Shown here in pieces: positions 36,333 through 48,359 of a DNA stretch of 64,000 bases. The DNA is taken from assembly GCA_963082975.1 (NCBI GenBank), contig OY720344.1, forward strand, positions 13,379,580-13,443,579. The letters are read 5' to 3'. The notes beneath the pieces are model-generated. The model made no database searches. It saw only the letters and a list, made by a program, of their open reading frames with translations, and was not told where the DNA came from. The position numbers and the translations under genes are program-made. The stretch comes from Labia minor (lineage: Eukaryota; Arthropoda; Insecta; Dermaptera; Spongiphoridae). Positions within the stretch are counted from its first letter, which is position 1, and each line of letters begins with the position of its first letter.

Positions 36333-37514
36333 TATTTATATGACAACTTGTTCATTTTCAAAAGATAAAATTCAATAAGAAACATTTTAATTAAAATATT
36401 TAATTTAGAAATATATTTATAGAAAGGGGAAAAGGGGAAGAGAGCAGAAGATAATACCCCTTTGACATGGTCGTTAATTAAATTTTAATAGAATATTGGA
36501 ATTATGAAAAAGTTTCATTTTATAAAATTTGAGGATTCTTTGTTTAAATATAATAATAGATTATAATTGAAGAAGTTAGATCGAAAATCAATATTATCTA
36601 GTTATTTGTTTTTTATTTTTATTTTGTTTTTTTTGAATTTATTTTTTCCCTCTCTGATTAAGAGGCATAAAGAAAATTAATTAAAAGCTTCTATTAAAAA
36701 TAGGAAAAAAAAAACTTTTCCAATCTTGTAAATATCTATTTCAAACGAACCAAACTCTTGAATTCACCAAAGTTTGAATTACTGCTAAAAAGAGATCTCT
36801 CTATAAGACATCTAAAGAATATTTATTTATTAAATTAATTAATTAAATTATATACCTATACAAAGTCAAAATATTATAATTATTAATTTTCCTAGAAATG
36901 TGAATACGATATTTAGACATATTGAGATTAGAATATAAAGATAATATTATAAGATATTAATATATCTTTGCCATTTTATTTTGTCAGTTTATTTTATTAT
37001 AATTATTATATTATATTATAACGTTTTTCTCAACTTCATTTCATGCCTGTCTCTCTGTCTATCTGTTCGCTCTTATGACAAATTGAAATCGATTTTTAAT
37101 CAACTTTAAATTGAGATAAACTTTTGAAATTTTTTTTAAATATGGAAGAAATATTATTCAATTATAATTAATTAATTGTAATGTAATTAGCGATTAATTG
37201 CTTTTAGTATTTGAATTTTCATTCACGCCTTCCGTCTGATAAATATTGAATTGGTTTTTATTTTGAGAAAATAATTCAAAACAATTTATAACAATAAAAG
37301 AGGAATTTTTATTTAATAAATAAATTTTAAAGATATTGTTTCAATAATAACCTTTACTTAATATAATTATAATCACTTTTAGAAGATTAATATTTACTTT
37401 TTGTTTTATTCTATTTGCAAATTCTCATATAACATCATCTTAATCTATTCTTTTCTATGAATAATTCTATATTATCGAATTAAAATCGCACTAAAAAGAA
37501 TAAAATAAATTATA
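36333..37514. other. AT-rich stretch
   Basis: Low complexity. Near 37020-37110 a short segment (ATGCCTGTCTCTCTGTC, then ATCTGTTCG) resembles the microsatellite zones of repeats E and F and is probably a decayed copy of one of them. Confidence 0.4.
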
Positions 37515-38135
37515 TATAAAAATATTTTTATTAAATAACGTTGTTTTCATGGACTAAAAAGAATAAAAAATAATTTTTCTATAATTCTAACAAAGTTTGT
37601 GTAAGAATTGCTTCATATATAACGAAAAACGTGCGCATTTAGTTTTCATTTGATTTCTATTTTATTTCTATGCAATTAAATTCCTTTATAAAGCTTTCTA
37701 TCATTTATATATATACTTACATACCAAACTAAAACATTTTATTATCAAGTAACACTATTTCTTCTAAATTAATCAACTGAATTGTTTTTAATAATATGTA
37801 AATTTAAGAAAATAATAATTCTTTTAAAATTTGTTATATACTTTGATATAAGTATATTTTACAGTGAAAAATAATAAAAGATTAATTTCTTAGCTCTTGA
37901 TCTATCAATTTTATTGCATATTAAAAAAAATTATCAGTTCATGTGTTTAATAAAATTTTTATTATTACAAAAATTTAACTTGATGTTTCATATAAAATAA
38001 AACTAAATGCGCCCACGTTTTTCGCTGTATATAAGGCAATTCATCCATAAACATTGTCAGGCTTATAGAAAAATAATTTTATTCTTTTTAGTCCATGAAA
38101 AAAACGTTATTTTATAAATTTTTTTTATATTTATA
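37515..38135. mobile_element. Foldback/MITE element G3
   Basis: Arms about 37515-37650 and 37992-38135 are inverted and about 80% alike by eye. Shared words: CATGGACTAAAAAGAATAAA, TTATTTTTCTATAA, CGAAAAACGTG, GCGCATTTAGTTTT. Same motif order as G1 and G2. AT-rich spacer, no coding capacity. Confidence 0.65.
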
Positions 38136-39107
38136 TTATTATATTATTTTATATTATAAATTATAAATGATGTATGTTTCTTTAGTATTATGATTTCTCT
38201 TTTAGTTCTTTCTATTTCATTTTCTATCTATAAAATTATAAAGTTAGTGAATAAATAAAAGTGAAAATATGATTCATGTATTTTTTTTAGAATATCTATT
38301 TAAATGGTACATATGAGATAGTAACCTAATACTTAATAATACGTGTAATAACAATAATAATTTGAACTCTACTAGTGTTGTTTATTTATTTATTTATTTA
38401 TTTTTGAGAATATTCTCTAACTTTCCTTGTCTAGCCAGTTGTTGCAATTTCACTATGAATATAATTCATCCATCCGGCGAAATAAGATTTTATAGCTAGT
38501 AAGTCATACTGTCTGTAATCATGATTCAGTCAAAATACAACAAAACCACACCAATTCTAAATGACTAACGAAATGGGAGTTTGCAATTTACTTCATAAGA
38601 AACTAGCACATATAACTAAAATGAATAATCATAATAAAAGAGAAAGCATACACATGAAATATTTACAGGTATCAATTCTAGTTTATTACTAATAAATTAT
38701 TTATTATATAATATCAGATTCAATTGATACTCTCTGACAAATATTTTGCTTCAATATAATTAAATATATTCAATAAAATAAATTATATATCATATAATAA
38801 CTAAATATAATAACACAAATTTATTTTTATTTTAAAATAATATTGTATTACAAGGAGATTTCCCTTTATACGTGTTTCATATTCATATTGTCATTAATAT
38901 GCAAATCAATTGCACATTAATTGGAAGTAAATTATAAAATAAAAATTGAAATGCTTTATTTATTTTGAATTTTAATAATTATACGAATTTTAAGATAGTA
39001 AATATAGTATGATTTATTTCTTATTTTAGATGATGATCTTTAAATACAATCTAATAACTAAATATAAAAACAAATATATACACATATATAATATATAAAT
39101 ATAATAT
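38136..39107. other. AT-rich non-coding stretch
   Basis: Low complexity with (TTTA)n near 38380-38403. Nothing else supported. Confidence 0.5.
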
Positions 39108-39380
39108 ATAAACCTCTGACTTTGAAAAGAACACTGCCCATTAAGTCGATTGCCGTCTATGCAGGTTAAAGGTGTTCTCTGATCAGGAAAACAGATCCTC
39201 TCAATCTTTATATTGATTTCTTTATTGGAGGCACTACTACGTATAAGCTGAGTAGACTCCGTCCCTTAAACCTCAACTAGACAAATAATTCTCTTGCTAG
39301 TCCTGGTTCAAGTTTCATGACTAGCAAAAGAAGTTGAGTGACAATCGTCTTCTTGCCTCCCACACTGCCTGGCGTCTTAT
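39108..39380 (-). mobile_element. tRNA-derived SINE, copy C2 (old)
   Basis: Diverged relative of C1 and C3. It keeps the sense 3' end (AAACCTCTGACTTTG on the plus strand), GACTCCGTCCCTTAAACC, and GGCGTC at the head. A TCCTGGTTCAAGTTTC segment sits at the B-box zone, but on the wrong strand to be a perfect B box, and the A box is degraded. Probably transcriptionally dead. Confidence 0.65.
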
Positions 39381-39834
39381 TTATATATGTGTTAAATTTA
39401 TATCTTAAAAACACGAATTTAATTTAAAAAAAAATAATTAACAATAAATTAAGATTAAAACTTTATATTTAACAAGTAATTTTAAATATAATATTTATGT
39501 AGCTATTCTAAAAATATTCGTTGTTCATATTTTATTTAACTATTTATACAACACACAAAATTAATTTAAATTAAATATCTCTAAATTCTATTCAAATATT
39601 TAACATATATAAGTTATATATTATATATATATTCTATTATCTATGGTAGAAATCTATTCAATTTATTTTTATTTCGTTACTCGATCCATTATTCGCCTTA
39701 TCATCTTCTAAATCTTCCATCTTGCATGTCTATCTGTGATGATATGATAAGTCGTATCGTTTCACTCTCCTGTGGCTACGATCATTTTTAATAAACCAGT
39801 TTTATATATACCTATATACCATATACCTATATAG

Positions 39835-39896
<62 letters not shown>

Positions 39897-40155
39897 TTCG
39901 TAGAGTGAAACTTTTCATCTACTATTTATTTAAAAGCACGTTCTTATCATATCATTTCATATTACTTAGTTAACCATTTAACCATTTATATACATATATA
40001 TATCATATGTATAAATATAATATATGATAGCTACCAAGATGTCTTTTTATTAATTAAATATATATATTTTCAATTTTTTATTTATTTTAAAACCAAATAT
40101 ATTATTTTTATATTCTTTGTATTTTTATCAATTTTTTCTTTTGAATTTTACAGAA

Positions 40156-40187
<32 letters not shown>

Positions 40188-40759
40188 AATATTATGAGAA
40201 TATTCTTGATTAAATTGAATTGAAATTTTTGATTAAAACAGCCAGTTTAATTTAAATTTCACTTCCATTTATAATACGTATTTCATTTTTACCTTAGAAA
40301 GGGATTGTCAATTCTCTTTCCATCTTTGATCCTTTATTGAATGTTCATTTTGTTTATCCTTGTTTGAATATTTAAATTTTAATTCATTTTTTTTTTAATT
40401 AATTAATTAAAAGACTCAATTGAAATAAGAGAATCTAGTTAAATTGATACGTCAAATATATATATATATATATATGTTGGTTAAATTAGAATTCCGGCTC
40501 TTCGGCACAAATATTTATCTTCATTTACACAAATTGGGTAAACTCTTGGTCACATAGGCTAAGGCCTAGATTCACAAAGTTCTTTATTCAAAACTTTTTA
40601 GAAAATTCGCGAAAACAACACCGTGTCAACCATTAATAAACAGAAACCTAAAAGAACATATATATTGTAATGATATTTTAAAAATATCATTAATCCTTAA
40701 AAAAAAAAAAAAAATTAAAATTTATTTATTTAAAAATAAATGTATTTTTGGAAAGGATT
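39381..40759. other. AT-rich stretch with long (TA)n
   Basis: Contains (TA)n at 39836-39892, further short TA tracts and a poly(A) run at 40158-40183. No gene seen. Confidence 0.5.
39836..39892. repeat. (TA)n microsatellite, about 57 bp
   Basis: Uninterrupted AT alternation. The length in the assembly may be unreliable. Confidence 0.9.
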
Positions 40760-40962
40760 ATTATTGTAATACGTTTCCCCAGAAGAGACTAGTTGTTGAA
40801 AAGAGACAAGGGCATTCGTTCGTCGGCTACCGTCGAGAGCAGACGGACTTTATTGAAAGATAGAAAAGGACCACCATTAAACTCGGTCGTCCACGGACTA
40901 TCTTTTACAAAAGGACCGGCTACATTATTAACAAAAAATATTGTTTTCCAAGAAGGATTAGT
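40760..40962. other. GC-richer unique block next to B2
   Basis: Clearly less AT-rich, open in one frame on each strand for about 55-60 codons before running into B2 (plus: KDRKGPPLNSVVHGLSF; minus: AGPFVKDSPWTTEFNGG). Not present beside B1, B3 or B4, so not part of the repeat. I recognise neither peptide. It may be a fragment of an unrelated element or an exon. Confidence 0.25.
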
Positions 40963-41645
40963 TTTACCGACCGACGCTAGTAAGGGAGGTATTGTTTTCA
41001 CACCAAATTTCACATGTGGAGATTTTTACATATCTCCACGAAACATGCATTTTCTTAACAGAAAAAAGTATTTTTAGCATGATGTCTGTCCGTCCGTCTG
41101 TCCGTCCGTCCGTCCGTCTGTCCGTCCGTCTGTCCGTCTGTCCGTCCGTATAGATGTGTACAGCCTGAACAGCTTAACGGATTTTGATGAAATTTGGTAT
41201 ATTTACTTAATGCATCAGTGGGATGAATTGATCAACTTTTGGTGCAAATCCGGAAACCGGAAGTGGTAGTATTAGCGATCGACGATAAGAAGGGAAGGGT
41301 TATTTTCGCACCAAATTTCACATAAGGAGATTTTTTTACATATCACCACGAATGTATTGGTTTTATCCTCGAGAAAAATCATCTTCATTATGTTTTTCTT
41401 AATTTAAAATTATATGACGTCACCCAGCCCTTCATGACGTACAGTCTCGGGTAACGCCGGCAACGCCGGCTACTTCAGCTATATATTATAAATAAAATAA
41501 AATTAAAAATATTTATGTTCTATCCATATCTGTTTTTTATTACATTAATAGATATATTAAAATTATTTGAAATTGTTTCTGTAGCTGGAAATTAATTTAT
41601 TTCAAACCGTCGGTCGGTTCGGACCTGGCCACAGGTCAACTTATT
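40963..41645 (+). mobile_element. Repeat B copy B2 (Helentron/DINE-like, most complete)
   Basis: Subterminal inverted repeats ACCGACCGACG (40966-40976) and CGTCGGTCGGT (41608-41618). Hairpin ACCTG-GCCA-CAGGT (41623-41636), then CAACTTATT. Internal order: ~86-bp block with a GGAGAT...ATCTCC hairpin, GTCC/GTCT array (41085-41151), core GATGAAATTTGGTA-31-ATCAACTTTTG-14-ACCGGAAG, second copy of the block, CRE-bearing GC-rich segment, AT-rich segment, end. Non-coding. Confidence 0.85.
41085..41151. repeat. (GTCC/GTCT)n microsatellite in B2
   Basis: About 17 tetranucleotide units of GTCC with interspersed GTCT. Confidence 0.9.
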
Positions 41646-42751
41646 TTATTTTATAGTTCAAGAGAATTAAAAAATTGTTTACCCACAAATGTTGGTTTAC
41701 TTATAACTTTTATAAATTTATAAAAAATAGATTTTATAAAAAATAAAAAAAAAAAAATTACTATATATAATTTTATAATTTAAAATCTTTACATTTAAAT
41801 CTTTAAAGGTTTTAAAAATTTATATTTAAACATTAAATAGAATAAATCTGATTATAAATTTAATTCTTAATGATAAATTTAATATTTTTTTCTTTTTTTG
41901 TAGTCCAGATCTCTAGGTCAGTTCACGCCGATTCAAAGTCCACCATTTTCCATTACACATATGAGACCAATCCCTCTTTCTCTTAGATTTTCCCCTTCGA
42001 TATCCACCCATATACAAAAAAATCATTACATATATATATACGTATATATATATATAAAGAGAGAGAGAGAGAAAGAAAGAACCTTTGAATGAACGATCTA
42101 GGATCTATACCAATGGCCGTAATTATATTTTGGGTATCGTGCCAAAAAACATGTTTCTGTTCAAACCAATATTTTGGCATGCCATAAAATAAAATAGTAT
42201 TGAAATATCAGAAATTAAAATGTACTTATTTTATTCGTTTTTATATTTTATTCAAAACTCCTATATATGTAATCAAAAAAAAAAAAAAAAATAATATCAA
42301 GAACTAACTAAACTATAAAAAATAATATATCAAAAATTAAACATAAAAGTTAACTTCAATTAGAAAGAAACACTATATTTTCTACTATTGACCAGTATGA
42401 GATCTTTTTTGTATAAATTTTGACGCTAAGAGGTCTATATTTGGTATGTAATATTACATGTATTCTGTTTCTGGTTTTGGTTAAAATTAAAATCATTTGA
42501 GAAAATAAAAATTCGCAAAAGTAAGTTGAAGGAAATACTGTTAATGCAGCTATTGCTAGGTTTTTTAATGATGAGAACTGATTTGGAATCGTTTACGGTG
42601 AACATAAGATAACTTCGCGCTGAGAAATATTTAAATCTGTGTGGTGCGACGAAATTTTTTTTTTTCATATTTTTATAACGCGTGCCAGCAAAATTTCGAA
42701 TCGTGCCACGTAATTGCGAATACTGATGTATACCGTTTAACTAATAGGAGT

Positions 42752-42791
<40 letters not shown>

Positions 42792-42858
42792 CCAAATTAA
42801 GGAGGTTGTGACTAAGAATCTTCAACTTCAAATAAAGATAGGTTGAGATAGCTGATAA
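41646..42858. other. AT-rich stretch with CT/CA microsatellites
   Basis: Non-coding. (CT)n(CA)n at 42752-42792 generates an artefactual RERERE-type minus-strand frame. A block at 42090-42180 and 42420-42650 is slightly GC-richer, with no recognisable coding. Confidence 0.45.
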
Positions 42859-43347
42859 ATCTCGCAAATTTGAATTGGATTAAATAACAAATATTAAATT
42901 AAAATTAATAAATAATATTTATTTGGCTCTTTGTTGATTGCACGTGTTGGCGCGTGAGATTTGCAGTGTTAAAAAATTAATTCTGGAACTTTCAGCGATA
43001 CAATCAAGCTGAGATTCTGTATATAGCAGTTTTATACAATTATTAATCATGTGAAAAATTATCAAACATATATCTTTATTTTTACGCTCTTTAGAAGAAA
43101 AAAAATTAAAACGTTTTAGGTTTAGCTACATTTCTCAAAAGTTGATAGAAAACTATGAATTTTGAATTATGCCCATGTAGCGAATTTCATCATTCTAGCT
43201 CAAACCGTTTTTGCGTAATCTTGGTTACATACATACACACACACATACACACACACATACACACACAGACATTTTTCTCAACCTTAGTGAAAATGATTCA
43301 GGAACCTTCAAAACGTATAAAATCATCAAAATCTCTGGCGAGATAGT
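42859..43347 (-). mobile_element. Repeat A copy A6 (E-box subfamily, 3' hairpin lost)
   Basis: Reverse orientation. It begins inside the repeat at CTCGC, so the terminal hairpin is missing. It keeps TTGCACGTGTTGGCGCG, decayed core words, an (AC)n tract (43232-43266) and the 5' inverted repeat (CTCTGGCGAGATAGT, ending 43347). Confidence 0.75.
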
Positions 43348-46300
43348 AAAAATATTGCTTCGCATTTTTTGAAAATTAATAAATGTGGTATATCATCTTA
43401 ATCCTAAATTGTGTTCATGTTTATTTTAAATATCACACCCAAGTGATCTCAAGAGAGGTGCTACTATTTTTAAATGTTATTTGGATGAATGAAGGGTGAT
43501 TAGAATTTTTATTGAAAATTGTTTTTTTTTCCAGACTTTTATGTGGTCACATTGTTTACTCTTGTGTTCTTTTCATTTATAATTAAATACACAATTTTAA
43601 ATCTAAATATTATTATATATATTTTCTTTAATTTAAATTAAATTTTATTAATATATATGTTCTTAGAAAAGTATAAAATATAACAATTTGTGTTTGGAAG
43701 GGGTCTTTTAAGACACAAACCATTCCTTTCTAATTTCTTCCAGATTACTATAGTATATTTTTTTCGACTATTAATTAATAAAATAATATTATATATTATT
43801 TCATATATAAATCAAATTTTACGTAATCTACCATATTTTCAAAATAAATAATTTATTGATCTCCTTAAGTAAACACTATCTTAAAAAATCACTTTTTTTT
43901 CTTTATAGAAAACCAACCACCATTTACTTGATTTATTTTCTTTTCCTCTATAAAATAAATCAGGATTATAAATATTAAGAAAAAAAAAAAATTCTGTAAC
44001 TTTATTCCCTACAAATATGTTACATGTATATTTGGATAAATAATTTTTTTTTTTTCAAACAAAAAATATGACGTAAATTCAATTGCTAAATCATAAAATA
44101 TATTCTCTTTATTTCCTTCTCTCTCTAACTATCTATCTTTCTAAATTTTATATAAATATTTACAAAATATTCTTTATATTGCTATTTGATTTACTTTAGA
44201 ATGGATTTTATATGTAAATTCTAAATACACTATATTATTTAAATAGATTTATAGTAAACATTATTTTATAAACTATTTGAGTATTTTAACTTTTTATTAG
44301 ATCTCCTTGAGTATAATCAAAAGTCAATGTAATTTTTGTTTCATATGATTTATTAAGATTTTTATTTTTATATTCTAATGCCTCCATTCTTTATTATTAT
44401 TGGTGTAAATTTTTATGTCTTTACTGTTAGATTCAATGGACCTAGTGTTTGCGCATAGCTCCAACATTTGTTTGGCAAATTTTAAATTTGCCACCCCCTT
44501 CCTTCATAATTTTTAATTTAAAAAATTATATTGTATATATATTATTAATATATATTTATTTGGACAAAATGTCAGAAAATCTGATTTAATTATTGTAATT
44601 TTTTAAAAGGAGGCAAAATGAATTTTTCAGAAGTTGGCAGTACCGAATCGAACCCCCCACCCTTTGATTTTGAAGTTTATTTAAACCCAAAATATTCTAC
44701 TCTCTCCCACATTCATTCAATATTTTGTCACTATGCAAGTTTGAGCCTCCATCTTTATTGGAGAATTGTGTAGTGTTGTTTTTTATATATATCTAATTTA
44801 AAATTGATTTTCTTTAAAATTAATTTATCCATTTCTGCAAATCCTAATTTGGTTTTGCATTTACAGCGGATGAGTATTTTGGTGAATTTTTCACTTGCCA
44901 TTTCTAATTTTTTTATTCGGTTTGCGCCACGTGAATGTTGTTTTTTCATGTATCATTACAAACAATTATTTGCCATATCATGTTAATTTTTGTTACTTTC
45001 ATTTAATTAAATATATATTCTTTATCTTAAGATTAAAAGCAGAATTCGAGTGCCTTTTCTATTTTTTTTACAATCCTTTCAAACTAATTTCTTTCATTTA
45101 GATAAATTTTTAGTATATTATTTATCTGTCAGGTACCTTCCAGTCTTCCTTTCACAGAAGTCCGATTAGCCCTTATCCGATCCTCATTCCATTCATTGTG
45201 CATATTTTCTAAAAAATATTGCTGGCTATACACACGGTCAACCTATTATAATATTAACTATTTGGGCGATACCATATATCCCTCGCCCCTCCACCTAGTG
45301 CAGACAAAAATGTCTCAAAAATAGTTTAGAATCAAATAATAATAAGAGCAATAATTTAACAAGAACTTACAAGAACAAAATAAAATAAAATTTATTAGTT
45401 ATATTTAGTTTTTCTGATATCAAACAACGCTTCAAAATATTATTTTAATAAATACATACACAAGTATTAATTTTATTTTTCTTCTTCAATTTTGATTGAA
45501 TATCATTTAAATAAATTAAAATTCAACTTAAAAATATAAAATTTGATAAGAATAATTTTTAATTAAACTATCAGTGAAGTTTGATGTTTATTAATATATT
45601 TGAAGTTTGTGAAGATCAGAAGAACAAAACCTCAAATGATGGTACATTGATACAAGTACAAGTATTACAAGAAAAATATATCAATGAATGAATTTTAAAC
45701 TTTATCGAGTTTGATGTTAAATTACATAAAATATTAAAATGTTTCAATGTTTAAACTTTAAGGGTTAAATCTATTAAATTTATTAATAATGTCACCTGTC
45801 TAATGACATTTTCAAAAATTAGATTATTCTTTTCTTTAATCGTATTCTAAGTATACTTTAGGGATCATCATCAAGTCATTTTGTTTTCGCTTTTGTAATA
45901 TGTCCAGTGCATTTGTGATTTATATGACTGCGATGGGAAGTGGAATGAATCATTTTCGTGTCAGTTGGTAGTGAACGCGTTGAGAGAGAGTAAAAAAAAA
46001 ATAAGTTAAGGACAAACGCCTCATTTCATTCGCCAAATGCCCATTGTATATATTTATAAAATGGAATAATTTTTCTATAAACAATGTCAACATTTAGATA
46101 TCTTGATTAATAATTAAATAAATACTTATATTAAATAAAAAAAAGTAGAAAATATAATTTTGGTTACAATATAAGAATAAGCTTCATCCCCTTTATCCAT
46201 TCATTTTCTAAAGGTTTTATAAATATTTAAGAAAATTAATTAAATATACTGATTTTATTTTTTAATTAAATATTCTGTCATTTTTTTAAATTCAATTTTC

Positions 46301-46950
46301 ATTAGATTTGCAAATAATTTTTAATTAATAAATATTTTTTTTTGTCTAATAAAACTCAAATTTATTCCTCTATTACATTCAATTATATCATTTATTATTA
46401 ATTTAGACACAAATGTGAATTTGGACATAAATGAAATTATGATATGATATTTTAATTTCAAACGGGTAGTAAAAAGGGTAAAGAATGAAATTAATTTGTT
46501 TATTTCAACATAATGTGAACAAAGGACTTGAAATCAAACATATTCTAAACCCACCCTTCTCCTTTAAAGCCCTCAGTAACAATCAAACTAGCTTGCACAG
46601 TATGAGCGTTTTTTTTTTTATTTGATAATATTATAATTATTATTTTTTTTTTGTTCGTTTAGTGTCCATCCAAATGACATCAATTTCCCTTGTTTAAAAA
46701 AAAGTTGTAGAGATGAATTGCTGTTTGACGTTCTGAGTTAATGTGAAATGTAATTTATTTTAAAATTTCTACCCTTCATTTTTTTAAATATTTGCATATG
46801 AACTCTTTAAATTTATCACTATACAATTTGAAAAGTGTAGAGTACAATTATTATTATTAATAATTAATAAAAATAATACATTTTTTATCTTATTAATTCT
46901 TTGATATTTAAATAAAACACACAATTTTCAAAAGAAAAACTTTATTCATA
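43348..46950. other. AT-rich non-coding stretch
   Basis: Mostly low complexity. A strong pyrimidine tract plus CCAG (43531-43534) is followed by 35 open codons of hydrophobic character but no donor. A 64-codon minus-strand frame (44949-44755) and its plus-strand shadows are unassigned. About 45920-46030 is slightly GC-richer. No supported gene. Confidence 0.4.
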
Positions 46951-47115
46951 CAGTGACTTGGTCATATTTGCCGCCTACTTCACACTCATACACACAATTA
47001 ATTTTCAAAAAATCAATTTTGTTCCAAATATTAAAATTTTTAGAAACTAGAAAAATACTAAATACCAACACTGTGTATCGGAAAAAAAAATCGCGCGATA
47101 TTCCTGTTTTTCCAT

Positions 47116-47742
47116 TTTTACCGACCGACGATAGTAAGGGAGGTATTGTTTTCACACCAAATTTCACATGTGGAGATTTTTACATATCTCCACGAATCAT
47201 GCATTTTCTTAACAGAAAAAAGTATTTTTAGCATGATGTCTGTCCGTCCGTCCGTCCGTATAGATGTGTACAGCCTGAACGGCTGAACCGATTTTGATGA
47301 AATTTGGTATATTTACTTAATGCATCAGTGGGATGAATTGATCAACTTTTGGTGCAAATCCGGAAACCGGAAGTGGTAGTATTAGCGATCGACGATAGGA
47401 AGGGAAGGGTTATTTTCACACCAAATTTCACATGAGGAGATTTTTTTATATATCACCACGAATCATGCACTTTGTATTGGTTTTATCCTCGGGAAAATCA
47501 TATTTATTAGTTTTTTCTTAATTTAAAATTATATGACGTCATCCAGCCATTCATGACGTCATATATATTATAAATAAAATAAAATAAAATTAAAAATGTT
47601 TATATTTATTATTTATGTATCCATATCTGTTTTTTATTACATCAATAGATATATTAAAATTATTTGAAATTGTTTCTGTAGCTGCTAATTAATTTACTTC
47701 AAACCGTCGGTCGGTTCGGACCTGGGCACAAGTCAACTTATT
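47116..47742 (+). mobile_element. Repeat B copy B3
   Basis: Subterminal inverted repeats at 47120-47130 and 47705-47715 are intact, while the terminal hairpin is damaged (ACCTGGGCACAAGT, 47720-47733). The microsatellite is shrunk to four GTCC units. Both ~86-bp blocks and two TGACGTCA palindromes are present. The 92-codon frame at 46953-47231 and its antisense are shadows that extend into the repeat. Confidence 0.8.
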
Positions 47743-47915
47743 CTTATGAAGGCGAAAGTACCGTCACTCAAACGACTGTAGCTTGTAATCGAATGGACGA
47801 AATGTCATGATACTTCATACAAGAACTAGTGACAGATGAGCCTCTCGAAATGAGTCATTTTCATTTTCTACTGGCGTCACCTATTGAAAAATCCCGGGAC
47901 TTTTCAGCCCATGTA
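47743..47915. mobile_element. Unclassified GC-richer repeat fragment
   Basis: Starts directly at the end of B3 and ends near CCCGGGACTTTTCAGCCC. The text has the look of a DNA-transposon terminal segment, but there is no second copy in the window and no coding. Confidence 0.25.
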
Positions 47916-48227
47916 GTATATATAAAAAAATATGTATTTTTATTAAAAAAAAATATTCTACAGCTGTAAATATTTAAAATTAAATAAAGATTCAGAAATA
48001 GTATAAATTCATAATTATAATTTTAATAAATATAGAGATAAAACAAATTAAGTGAAGTTTGTTCAAAAAATGTGTTGAATATAAAAATATAATTTTAATA
48101 AATATATACAAGTATATGTAACTTTGTAGATATAACATAAATAATTTTTTTTTTTTTTGGAAAATTACAAATTCATTTTTATTAAAATACTTAACGTAAT
48201 TTCTTTTTTTTCTCATTCTTTTGATAG

Positions 48228-48351
48228 ATCATATATAAATTACCGATTAAATTTAATCTGGAATAAAATAGCTACCACTCATTTAACAAATAATATAGCA
48301 GATTACAAAGATTTATTACATTTTCCACTAACACCGACAGCTACATCATGA
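48228..48351 (+). CDS. Candidate terminal coding exon, unknown gene
   Basis: A strong 3' splice signal (TTTCTTTTTTTTCTCATTC then TTTTGATAG, AG at 48226-48227) opens a frame of 40 codons that ends in TGA at 48349-48351. The only open frame reads SYINYRLNLIWNKIA, then NIADYKDLLHFPLTP, ending TATS. The composition is less AT-biased than chance frames nearby. No donor follows before the stop, and AATAAA occurs about 205 nt downstream (48557), so this would be a last exon on the plus strand. The family is not recognised, and upstream exons are not found in this window with confidence. Confidence 0.35.
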
Positions 48352-48359
48352 ATGATACA

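Noticed and set aside
40789-41077. Frames sharing VFTPNFTCGDFYISP with 46953-47231
   Set aside because: The shared peptide comes from the non-coding ~86-bp block of repeat B; the upstream parts of the two frames are unrelated.
41085-41151. Regular short repeats suggesting a CRISPR-like array
   Set aside because: Uninterrupted tetranucleotide repeat without spacers, in a eukaryotic genome.
42673-42867. Minus-strand frame with RERERE tract
   Set aside because: Produced by a (CT)n/(CA)n microsatellite.
43520-43660. Exon-like hydrophobic frame after a strong acceptor (AG at 43533-43534)
   Set aside because: No donor, an AT-biased composition that yields Phe/Ile/Leu by chance, and no recognisable family.
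44378-44760. Possible short LTR pair sharing GCCTCCAT..TTTATTGG
   Set aside because: The match is only about 20 bp with gaps, with no primer-binding site, polypurine tract or coding between.
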